Below are positions 54,649-64,000 of a DNA stretch of 64,000 bases, piece after piece. The notes below the pieces were generated by a model. It did no database searches. It had not been told where the DNA came from and saw only the letters and a program-made list of their open reading frames with translations. The position numbers and the translations under genes are program-made. How positions within the stretch are numbered: position 1 is the first letter of the stretch; each line of letters begins with the position of its first letter. The stretch is from Cyclaneusma minus. Lineage: Eukaryota; Ascomycota; Leotiomycetes; Marthamycetales; Marthamycetaceae. Location: contig JAKZHN010000008.1 of the NCBI GenBank assembly GCA_037179335.1, forward strand, positions 558,001 to 622,000, in the 5' to 3' direction.

Positions 54649-55266
54649 CACCGTAAGCTTTCTCTGTCGACGGAGCAGTATCTTGTTGTCTAACTCTCAG
54701 CTTCTTTCTCTGGCGTGCCGCTCGCTTCAAGATTATAAGGACACATATTAGAAGATAATTCTTTCCGCTTTTAGACGCGCGCCCGATGCCCAAACACAGG
54801 CGTGTTATACATCAATATGTGCAGAATTTCCCACTCTATCAAGCTATATTATTTTAAAGACCTAAAAAGCAGTTTTCAAAAACGACTCCTGCCTCGGTCG
54901 ACGTGCAACAAAACAATTCGAAATTCAGTATAGTCATGTGATCGGACGGAGGTGAAGCGAAAGAGGAAGATTAGCACCGTAGCCTTCCCTGTCGCGTCTT
55001 CTGTATCCTGTCATCTGACTTCCAGATCCTCAGTCTTTCGCAGGCACACTCTAAACCTATAAAAACGTATAATTGAAAAGAATTCGTTCGCTTTTTATAC
55101 AACCCCCAAATGGCCCAACCCAGGCGTGTTATACATCTATATGTGCAGAATTTCCTGCTCTATCAGCACATACCATTTTCACTCCCCAAAGCTCAGTTTT
55201 CGAAAATGGCTTTCCAACGGTCGACGTGCAACAAAACGACTCAGGATTTCGCTGTGGTCATGTGAT
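54649..55266. repeat. Degenerate tandem duplication, two units of about 0.29 kb
   Basis: Unit 1 (54649-54942) and unit 2 (54975-55266) share, in the same order, caccgta, a C/T-rich run, ttaagat-type AT stretch, cccaggcgtgttatacatc, atatgtgcagaatttcc, ctctatca, cagttttc, TCGACGTGCAACAAAAC and gtcatgtgat. They differ at many positions, so the duplication is old. Each unit carries the tail motif also found at 6.8-7.1 kb. Confidence 0.7.
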
Positions 55267-55685
55267 GTGAGAGCGCCGACGCCACTTGTCAGCGACTCTG
55301 TTAGACACTCCGTCGAAGTCACTGCCGCAAGCCGCTCCTCGATCCTTTCTTCTCCTTGATTTACCATCACATAACCATTCCCAAATTTCGACAAACAAGC
55401 TTTGTTGCGCACCTAGCGCTTCCTCCTCCACTTATCCCTTACTCCCTCCCCCTCGACAGGCCGTCCCATGATCACACCACACCAAGATCTTGAGAAGAGC
55501 TGTGCTGTGTGTCTTTTCCTCCCAGCACATCACGTATCACACGACCCACACACACTGCAGGCGGCTCCGTAATTCCAGAATTTCAGAACCTCCATTATCA
55601 AATATATATAGACCTACCTTCTATCATCTACCTCAACGCCGACCTTCCCCTATACCCTACCCAACCGCCCCACCTCCCAACCCCT
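55267..55685. other. Intergenic region before the sedolisin 3' end
   Basis: No gene supported; open frames here run into the antisense of the sedolisin gene. Confidence 0.4.
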
Positions 55686-57691
55686 CTAATCCAACGCCAT
55701 AAAAACCTTCAACAATTTAACATAATCCGGCGTTCCCAACCCCGTCACCGGATCCCACCCCGGCACCGACGTAAATCCATCCGTCCCACAACCCTCATTA
55801 CCGCCCGTCGTGATATCATTAAACGCATCCGGGTTCGCATACATCGTCGGATTCAAGAAACCAACCACGCTCTTTCCCGCCTTAATCCTCTCATTATTAA
55901 TCAGCGAAATAATCGCAGCAAAAGTCGGCGACGACGCAGAAGTGCCATAAACAAGCGACAATTCGCCGTCAACGGCAACAACATAGTTTGCGCCATTAGC
56001 AGAAACGTCAGGGAAGCCGCGAACGGTCTGCGAGTTGTTGTATTGCGTAGCCGTGTAGTCAGGTTCATAGTCTGCAAAATAGGCAGCTACGGCATCGCTT
56101 TGGTAATCGGGAAGTGGGAAAACATTGCTGAAGCCGCCACCGGAGTAGATTACTGTTTCGGAAGCAGACTCGGCATCGGTGACTGTGGCACCTGTGATGA
56201 CTTGGGTAGCGCCTACGGAAGTCACGTACGGACAGGTGCCGGGAAAGGAAGGGTTGAAGGTGCCGGAATCGCCTTCGTTCAGCAAGCCGCCTGCGCAGCC
56301 GGCTAAGCGACAGCAGTATCCACCGTTTCCGGCGACGCCGTAGTCGCCGGATGAGTAGAGGATGGTGACGCCGGCGAGACCGAGTTTCATGTACTCGTAG
56401 CATTGGCGTTGTTTGTAGGTGGCTGTTAGTTCGGCTTCGTCGTAGCCGTAGGATGTGCTAATGACGGAGGCTGGGGTGAAGGTACCGCAGTCTTCGGGGC
56501 CGGAGTAGCCTCCTGTGGCGGTGTCGGGGTAGATGCCGTCTTCGGTGGGGTCGTCGCCGCCGTCGTACGTGCAGTAGGAGGCGTCGATGGCGTCAAGGAA
56601 GTTGTTGAAGGAGGCGCCTTCTACTTCGTCGCCGGTCTGGTAGAGGGTTACGGATTGGGGGTAGGCGAGGGCAATGGCGTATTCGACGTCGAGGTCGGAC
56701 TCGCCGTTGTCGTTGAATGACTGAGAGGTGTTTTGGACATCGGCACCGTCGATCAAGTCTACAATCGGTCCGTAGCCGGAGGGAATCTGTCGCTGGAGGT
56801 TTGCGTAGAATAGGTCGAGGTCGGATTGGAGATATGCTTGGGGTGTGTATTCTACCACAGCCAGGGAAGAGTCGTTCAAAGTGCCGTTTGGGAGGTTGTA
56901 TAAAGCGCGGAGACAGTCAGGGGTGATGTAGGTGTCGCAATTTGCCAGTGAAAAGTTGGTCAGAGCAGCTTGGGCAGCATTAATAGTGGCTCCCTTCTTG
57001 GGATTCCAGGCTATGTTGTTGACATTGTTCTTTGCCGAGGAAGTCATGTTAGAGCCTCGCCTCGACAAGCTTCTTTTCTTCTTTGGCGAAACCACCTTGG
57101 CGTCGAAGCTGATGGTGGGAGAAATGAAGTCGACATGCTCTTGGATGTGAGCTGGGATGCTGTACTCGTTGCATCCGATGTGCTGTTGTCCAGTCATGGC
57201 ATGGTCGAAGACATTGTATTCAGTCTTCAAGAGTGATTCGGCCTCTTCGATAGAGACGTCGAACTTGAGCCAGTTGTGGCCTTGTGACATCTTGATCCGG
57301 TCCGAGCTGATACCACTGTCACTGAGCCAGGACTTGACTTCATCGATTGACTCAGAGGAAGGTCTGAATGTCTCGATGATCTACTTCCATTAGCATTTGC
57401 TCTCAATATCTAGACTAGCAGTTCTAGACGGACCTTTCTGCTGTCCCAATGCTTGCCATAGTTTCGGCTCTTGGGATCAGAAACATCCATGAGATAGTCG
57501 TAACCATTTTCCAGATTACGCTGCTTCAAACCAACAGACATAGGGATCACAGCTCGACGATCAAGTTTGACATCGCTCTGGACCCATCTTGCCGTGTCGA
57601 TTTCCCGCTTCTCATGCACAACATGTGTGGATGCAGGGGCAGCTGAGGCAAATGCAGCAATGCCAGCAATAAGAGCCACAGAGAACTTCAT
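55686..57691 (-). CDS. Secreted sedolisin-family (S53) serine peptidase
   Basis: Acid endopeptidase or tripeptidyl-peptidase that digests protein outside the cell. Two exons, 57691-57434 and 57380-55686, phase 0, 650 residues. Signal peptide MKFSVALIAGIAAFASAAP, then a pro-domain (VGLKQRNLENGYDYLMDVSDP, YGKHWDSRK, IIETFRPSSESIDEVKSWL) as in pro-kumamolisin. The catalytic domain has the sedolisin set: Glu313 and Asp317 in GESDLDVE, oxyanion Asp432 in SSGDYG, and Ser567 in GTSASSP. The C-terminal calcium site is suggested by NDITTGGNEGC and GWDPVTGLGTPDY. The donor is gtccgt, a weak but valid GT. KKKRSLSRR around residues 186-194 is a likely maturation cleavage region. Confidence 0.93.
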
Positions 57692-59101
57692 GGCTTTGAA
57701 GCCGTGAAGAGGCCAACAAGGAGACAGAAAGGCCAGCGAGAGCCAGAAAAGAGGGGAACGAATGTAACTTGAAAGCACAGAAACGAGCGAGAGCGTCGAT
57801 CGACTCACCGTTCCCAAAATTGGGAATTTGAGAAAGTAGATATAGATCAGCCACAGACATATTGCAAGGATCATTTGCAGTGCTTCACGAGAGCAATATT
57901 GTAGAACACCATGTTCATATGGTAGCTCGCGATGCAGAGACATTGTTGGCTCATTGCAAGAAAGATAAGCCCATATATGTCGGCCAAGCACCCTTTGCAC
58001 GACATGGGGCTTCGTGAGCGACCTCGACTGGGAAAGTCACAAGCACTCACCTTATCTCCAGATGTTCGAGTAGGTCAGGTATCGGTCCAGCAGGTCGAGT
58101 ATCGGCGAGCCCGTGGCTGCAACATGGCAGATGATAAAAGATTTGAGATATCGTACGTGGAACTCGCATACTGTCCTGGGTCAGCATGGGCATGGCGACG
58201 GAAATCCATACATAAATATGCAGTCTCTATCGTGGTATCTTCGGCGAAAGAGATGCATGGAAGGCCGGCGATGGTCAAATCAGGAAGGCGATGAAGCTGA
58301 TCACAGCATCTCGTGCCCCCGGTTATCTGGTCCTTGACGGGCATCTGCACGTGCGAGCCGGGTGGCAGCATGTCCTCGGAGGAATAGACGGCGAGGGGCA
58401 GGTTTGAGGCTGATGGCGACCACGAGGATTGGTTCTGGTGTTGTCGTTGATGGTCGTTGAGATTGTCAGTGCATCGGTTGGGAGGGAAGCCGTGATACCC
58501 CTGTCGCTTGCTTACCTAATCGAGTCTGCGTTGTTTATTGCACGGCGACAGCGAGAGGAGGAATTGATCTCACCGCATCCTATTCTTGTCGAGCAGCATT
58601 TGGCATTTGCGAATTCCTGGGAAGAGGAATGATATGCCAGCAATGGCACACGACAATCTATTTCCTGTGCGTGCTGTGGTTTATTGGAAGCACAGCGTTA
58701 CCCCCACCATGACAAACGCCAACGCAGATTGGCTCGGGCCGGTGTCCTGGTATCACGGTGGCGCCGGGAGTTGGAATTTGGATACAGAAGTGTCGCTCTG
58801 TGAGATGGTAAAGTCAGGTGAGTAATAGTGGGGTCTGTCTCCTCATGTACCGTTATTTTGTCACATGGGTCTCTTTCATTTGGCGCACAGAATGATGGTT
58901 CCTAGTAAATAAGCTGTTTGGAAGATCTTGAGTAAGATCTTGAGTGTCAAGTTGGACTTTGCGTGGAGCTTCAAAGAAGGGGTTGCCTGAGGTATGTGAC
59001 GTATGTTTTCAACTATTCAATATGTTTGTTCTCAACTATCTACAAAGAAACAGAAATGATTTATATACAATCATATCACGACCATATCTCGCTCCATGCG
59101 A
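57692..59101. other. Intergenic region between sedolisin promoter and GMC gene
   Basis: Sedolisin upstream region and GMC 3' flank. Several short open frames without domains. No repeat recognised. Confidence 0.4.
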
Positions 59102-60918
59102 TTAGTTGGTCTTCGCCGCCTTGATCAGATCGGACGCCTTCTCTGCAACGGCATACAAGGTGCTAACCAAGTGACCGCACACTTGGACAGGCAGCACACC
59201 AGCATCCACCACACGAACGTTGGCAGTTCCGTACACCTTCAGGGTCTCGTCAACAACACCACCATTCTCCTGAGGCATCATGGCAGTGGTAGCCACAGGG
59301 TGGAAGTTGGATCGGTACACGCCAGTCACCCAGTCAAACCACTGCTCCTGTGTCGCATTCTCTGCCACAACATCAAGACCTGGCTTAGTCTCCTCGCCGA
59401 GAAGGTCGCCGAAAGGCGCAACGCTGAAGAGGCCACGGATCCATTTCGCGGTATCAACTTGGCTCAGTACGTCCCAGTCCAGCATGAAGTAGTTGGGGTT
59501 GATAGCTGCGCGGGCGCCGGGGACTGAGGAGTTGATGTGAACGTTGCCGCGGGAGAAGGGGAGGAGGGTCCAGTACTCGACGTCGACTGCGGCTCCGGAA
59601 GGCTCCATGAGAACCTCGGCCATGGGAACGGGGTGCTCGGTGGAGAAGAGGAGGTCGTGCTGCAGCTTGAAAGCCTCAAGGAGGTCGGAGGCCTTGGTGA
59701 CGTTACCGGAAGCGATGGCGACTTGGTCGGCGTAGGAGGGGAGAGCGGCCCAGATGCTGGCTGAGATGTTGGTGACGCTGGATCCGAAGATCTGAGCGGC
59801 GGAGGGGTAGGCAACATAGTGGCCTGGGCCAGAGTAGTTCTGGCCGGGAGCGTCGCTAGTCAAGCCGGTGTTGGTCTGGTCTTGAAGGTTCTCACCCACG
59901 GTAGGAAGATCGACGACGACGTCGATGTTGTACTTGCTGAGAATCTCGGGGTTTCCAACACCAGAAAGCTCGAGGATCAGAGGAGAAGCGAGAGATCCGG
60001 CAGAAAGGATGACTTCCTCCTTGGCGCTAATGGTGTAAGGAGTGCTCGAGTTGGCCGCAAGAACCTCAACACCATTGGCAGTAGGGGTCTGGCAGTCGGA
60101 GTCCCAGGTGATGCGTTGAGCAAAGGTGTTGGGGTAGAGGTGAAGGTTGGTGCGGTTGGCAATTGGGAAGTAGTAGGCTCGGCCAGCATCGTGACGGACA
60201 TTGAGATCGACATCAAGGGTGGCTGGGTAGCGGTTGTATCCGACCATCGTGCCGTCGTTGACATCCTCAATCCACTCGACGCCCACAGCGGCAAAAGTGT
60301 CGTTGAAAATGGTGTGGAGGTCGTCGGTTGCCAGGTCGTAGTTCCAGCCCACCTTCAAGGGACCCGACGATCCATACACGGATGCATTGTATGTGACGCC
60401 AGTTTCTGCCTGGTCTTCAGTGGGGTACTGAAGCATTTGCGACTTCTCGTAGTACGGAAGAAGGGCGTCCCAGTTCCATCCCTTGTTTCCCATCTTCTCC
60501 CAGACATCAATCTGGACATTCTCTGCTCGAGTGTATGCCATACCTAGTCGAAGGTTAGTACCCAAGTATGAGATATCAAAATGCTTGACTGACCGTTGAT
60601 AGTACTGGTTCCTCCAATAGCTTTTCCGGCTCTCACGGTCTGCTGAAGACCCCCGCCATAGGTCTGGTTGGTGGTCTCGTACGCCCAATCGATCTCGGTT
60701 CCGAAAGCCAATCCATAGCCCGTTGCGCTCGTAACGTTGGGGTTGTCGTATTGCGAGTCACCAGCTTCGATGACAGCCACAGTAACGTCCTTCAACTCAG
60801 AAAGTCTGTTGGCAACGACCAAACCACTGGTACCACCGCCAACAATGACATAGTCGTAAGAGACAGATTGGGCAGTGGCTACGGAAGCCACTGCCAGGAC
60901 AGAGAGGGCGCTGAACAT
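59102..60918 (-). CDS. Secreted GMC-family FAD oxidoreductase (glucose-oxidase-like)
   Basis: Flavoenzyme that oxidises a sugar or alcohol, releasing H2O2 or reducing another acceptor. Two exons, 60918-60594 and 60543-59102, phase 1, 588 residues. Signal peptide MFSALSVLAVASVATAQ, then the FAD-binding YVIVGGGTSG with Gly27-Gly32, VIEAGDS, and GKAIGGTSTINGMAYTRAE, which is completed by the splice. The second GMC signature GSLASPLILELSGVG is near 292-306. The catalytic pair is His523 in NFHPVATTAM and His566 in CGHLVSTLYAVAEKASDLI. About ten N-glycosylation sites. Glucose oxidase is the nearest type by the C-terminal motif, but alcohol, aryl-alcohol or glucose dehydrogenases are alternatives. 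Confidence 0.93.
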
Positions 60919-61690
60919 GGTCGAGATGAGTAGAAACGAAGGTGATCGACGATGAGGCTGAAATGACAGAATTATGACAGCGGGAGCTCACCTAACTTAT
61001 ATCCATTCAACAATGTCGAGCTTTGGGAAGAGCATCCATCTGTGCTATGTTCCTTGTCACCAAGGCTCATCTCATGTCTCAGAGCTCTTGCCAAGATGAC
61101 AGGAACTTGGCTCATTCCTCACCTGTCACTGCCAAAGCTCCGCCTCTCGGTGAATCCTGCCGTGCTATTATCTCATCATTGGTACCGTGCTTGCAAAATG
61201 AAGAAATATCCAAGCATCAGTCAGAGCTGAACAATCAACTAAAAGTGACGGCGATGATGAGATTCTCGGCCGCATTCCGGCAGCCATACCCACTTGGGCC
61301 AAGTTTTGTTGAAATTTGGGTTTGGTACCTGAGCAGGGGGTTATTTAAAGCTAAGTTGGATTTAGAGTTTCGGGACTCCCTTGTTCGGCAACGGCAGACA
61401 TGGCTTTCCCAGGCTTTGGTGACGATCCGAGGTCATGGTGGTGGGATTCGAGGAGCGTTGAAAATTCAGCCTCCAGAGTGCTCCGTGCGAGCTATTTGAC
61501 GTCAAATAATGTCATTCCTGTCGTCCATGACAGACAGCGAAACGCCCATAATAAGAGAAGTCTCAGCTGTAAAACTACGAGGTAAAACTCATTCTTTTTC
61601 TGAATTCCGATTCATTAGCCGGATGAATATTTTCGCATAGAAGGAAATCAAGAAATCCTCCAGTTGTGAGGTGCAATTGCAAACCTCAAA

Positions 61691-61712
61691 TGTCACTGAT
61701 AAATCAGTGACA
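61691..61712. promoter_or_regulatory. Perfect 22-bp palindrome
   Basis: TGTCACTGAT and ATCAGTGACA are exact reverse complements separated by two A residues. Such a site could bind a dimeric regulator; its target would be the GMC gene 0.8 kb away or an unrecognised gene. The half-site core TCACTGA reappears in direct repeats at 63808-63852. Confidence 0.4.
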
Positions 61713-63746
61713 GTCTGACGGGGTCATTAGGACGATCTCAATCATCAACCGCATAGCCGCACGGTTCCACTATTACGAACGATCTGAGGACATAAAGGTC
61801 CCACGCAAAATCAAACCCCGGCCATCGGAACATCGGATTGATCCGATACTCCGATAAAAGACTCTCAGACTTGCTTTTCACCTCGATTTGGAAGGTGGAC
61901 TGCTGTTTCACTCAGGAGGATGCTGACATTCATGCAGAAACACGGACAGCAAGTTGAGAACCGGCTTCTGGCTGTAAAGTGTAAAGTCAATTCACGACTT
62001 CCAAAAAATCACCCCGGATTCTATGAATCATGGGCAAAATGAGAGCAAGAACTGCGCCCCAGGAGCACCATATGCCGAGCTTTCAATTTCATGTGATCTG
62101 TGAGATGAGATCACGACATAAGGAACCAGGAAGGTTCATCGTGCCGTTTGAGGGTCAAAGCCAAGAGATTGATCCGAATTATCAGATTATCAAAAGTGGA
62201 GTTTGTGCATATGGGCAGACTTGCGGCTCAACTTTCAACCCTGCGCCGAAAGTTCCAGAACGACCAGTCCTCACAGCTGGTGTCAACTTGGACTCGATTG
62301 AGTCTCTTCTGTCTCTCATATGCGCTCATAGTGGAATGATTCAGCACTTTTACGAGACACATCGGAGAAAACAACTGGTATTTTCAAGAGCCATTGCCTT
62401 TGCTCACCTTCGGCCTTCGCTCACAAATCCGATTGCAGAATCCTTATATGTACATGCCCTAACCTTTCAGCAAACCGAGGTGGCAGAACTGATCTGAAAT
62501 CTGACTTATGAGATGGATAGTGTTTAAAAGACCCTATGTTGGGGCTGGGCCATTGAAGCTCACTTATATGATTATTGCCTGGGACGGTGCCATATATGTG
62601 CCTTACGCATTGACGGATCTTCAACCTTGCCGCCCAGTGCCGGTACCCCTGCTGATAGCTCTGAGTCTGGACTCCAGGAGTACATGCACGACTGGTAATT
62701 ATTGCCGAGTCAAGTTTTCCTCAACCCAGCTGCCTGATCGAGTACTAGGCTGATCTTCTGATACAACTGTGTTTTCTTTGTTTATGAAAAGTGTGTCATT
62801 GTTCTCAAAACCACCTGACTGTGGCTTCGATGTTCAATGGCCTTCCTCGAACTTCATGGTTCGAGTTCCCCCAAGCAAAAGCACATCACATGTGGTCTAG
62901 AGCTTACGGCTTCCAAGACCGTAGCTCGATAAGCATGCAAAAATAGTTTGCCGAGCGCCGCGGTGCAGCGTATACCATGTAGGTGGACCTTGCTAATGAT
63001 CTTCGGGTGATCAGACATATTCCATGTTCTTTAGGTTGCCGCGCATCCGTTTTTCAAACGGCTGGAACTAAAGGACACTATCAGGGACACGTGGTAGTTA
63101 GGGGACACAACACAAGCCGCTAACGAATGGGGTAGTGATATTGACATACTGCTCCCCTGTGAGCTTCCCATTGTCTCACTGAAGCCCCATCAAGTTCTGA
63201 CCCCCCTATTATTTTGTCTTTGTAGTGGCATTGTTCTCAAAGGAATATGAGAACAACAGCCGAATAAGCTAACAATGTCCTTGTTCGCACTTCATTCGCA
63301 TTATCAATTCGCTGCTCGGGGTTCGTTGTAGCATCCAAAAGCCACAAAAAAAAACAAGCCAATCTATCAACATAGAAACAGCTTGAGATGGTGTGTGGTA
63401 AGCTGGTTGTCCACAAATCACGACATCGAACACTGGAGAAACGTCGAGGAAGTCAGGTCCGGAAAAGTCGAACGACACGGCATGTTGCTTTGAAGATTTG
63501 GACAAAGGCGATGAATGTTGGTGATAGTCCGAGAGGCGCAGAATCGACAGAGAGTATCCCAATCGTGAAACCGACTAATTCCTTTGCAGACTCTGTCTCG
63601 TGGTGTAGAGTGTTTCGTTGCAAGCAACTCGAATTTCCCAGAAGAGAACAAGATGGGAACAGCAGTCGAAAACAAATCACAATGGCATTGTTTGAACAAT
63701 CCATATCCAGCTCTGAACAACGCTTCTCCTGGAGTTTCCCTTTCAC

Positions 63747-63754
63747 TATAAAAG
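63747..63754 (+). promoter_or_regulatory. TATA box of the partial gene at the right end
   Basis: TATAAAAG 188 bp before the ATG at 63942; the leader between them is C-rich near its end, as in many fungal genes. Confidence 0.45.
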
Positions 63755-63802
63755 CATCATCTACCTTGTTGTTCCCTTTTTCTTTCGGCAGCCCACAAGC
63801 TC

Positions 63803-63855
63803 TCATTCACTGACAACCTCTCGTTCACTGACAGCTTTTCGCTTACTGACAGACA
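63803..63855. repeat. Three tandem CTGACA-containing units in a leader region
   Basis: CTCATTCACTGACAAC, then CTCGTTCACTGACAGC and TTCGCTTACTGACAGAC follow one another with a period of about 19 bp, between the TATA box and the start codon of the partial gene. Confidence 0.6.
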
Positions 63856-63941
63856 AACCCACGCAGCCTCAAGACCCCCCAAGCAACCCCAAGATTCTCC
63901 ACCAGCAGACAACCCCAAGTCCTCCTCTCCAACCGCCCACG

Positions 63942-64000
63942 ATGGCTCACTCAAAAGCATCGTGCAAGCCGTGCAAGCGCACCTACGTCACCCACCTCTG
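63942..64000 (+). CDS. Partial gene, first 19 codons only
   Basis: Begins MAHSKASCKPCKRTYVTHL and runs off the window. A TATA box at 63747 and an accgcccacg context before the ATG support a real start. CKPCK could be the first half of a metal-binding or Zn(II)2Cys6-type motif, but 19 residues are too few to decide. Confidence 0.4.
   Translation, partial: MAHSKASCKPCKRTYVTHL

Larger units (their letters stand above)
60919..63941. other. Gene-poor stretch at the right end
   Basis: Three kilobases without a recognisable protein. The longest open frame (62030-62497, 155 codons) has no known domain and no splice partners. The GMC promoter lies within the first few hundred bases; a TTTAAATA-like box on the minus strand near 61340 is far from its start. 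Confidence 0.4.

Noticed and set aside
62030..62497. 155-codon plus-strand frame in the gene-poor right end
   Set aside because: No recognisable family or signal, and no promoter evidence; kept only as a remark in the region entry.
1..64000. CRISPR arrays, bacterial-type operons, integrons or prophage
   Set aside because: Gene structure is eukaryotic with introns; no regularly spaced direct repeats of CRISPR type were seen.

Overview
The window is nuclear DNA of a filamentous ascomycete (Pezizomycotina). Genes are mostly interrupted by short GT-AG introns of about 45-90 bp, there are no operons, and many families are typical of these fungi (DUF3176, DUF6590, Zn(II)2Cys6 regulators, secreted sedolisin, GMC oxidoreductase, histidine acid phosphatase). 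A Dothideomycete is my best guess; this rests on protein style only and was not checked against any database.

Layout. 0.5-6.7 kb: a choline-sulfatase-type sulfatase, a small basic DUF2462 protein and a secreted histidine acid phosphatase. 6.7-14 kb: a repeat-rich accessory block with three tandem paralogues of an unrecognised, possibly SANT-like gene family. The first is decayed, the second is frameshifted and the third is intact. Remnants of small inverted-repeat elements lie among them. 14-17 kb: an acidic coiled-coil protein and a DUF6590-like protein. 18-22.6 kb: a housekeeping block with RNA polymerase subunit RPABC4, the RNA polymerase II import GTPase GPN1/Npa3, and the splicing factor CWF19. 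25.7-28.1 kb: a Zn(II)2Cys6 regulator of moc3 type behind a 3 kb non-coding stretch. 29-36 kb: three genes on the minus strand, namely a D-2-hydroxyacid dehydrogenase, an anion:cation symporter-type MFS transporter and an O-methyltransferase. 38.4-45.3 kb: the divergent pair MCM7 and PEX1. 45.4-52.5 kb: a second accessory block with a Pol III-like A-box/B-box/T-run unit, a BTB/POZ pseudogene, and a DUF3176 membrane protein gene flanked by two copies of one inverted-repeat element. 52.6-61 kb: an SR-rich disordered protein, a degenerate tandem duplication, a secreted sedolisin peptidase and a secreted GMC oxidoreductase. 61-64 kb: a gene-poor stretch with a 22-bp palindrome, ending in the first codons of a gene cut off by the window edge.

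How genes work together. RPABC4 and GPN1 both serve RNA polymerase assembly. The phosphatase, sedolisin and GMC enzyme carry signal peptides and would act outside the cell on phosphate esters, protein and sugars or alcohols. The dehydrogenase, transporter and methyltransferase could be a small catabolic or secondary-metabolic neighbourhood, but nothing in the sequence proves it. The most unusual content is the decaying three-gene family at 7.6-12.7 kb and three families of short non-autonomous repeats, two of which recur about 40 kb apart.
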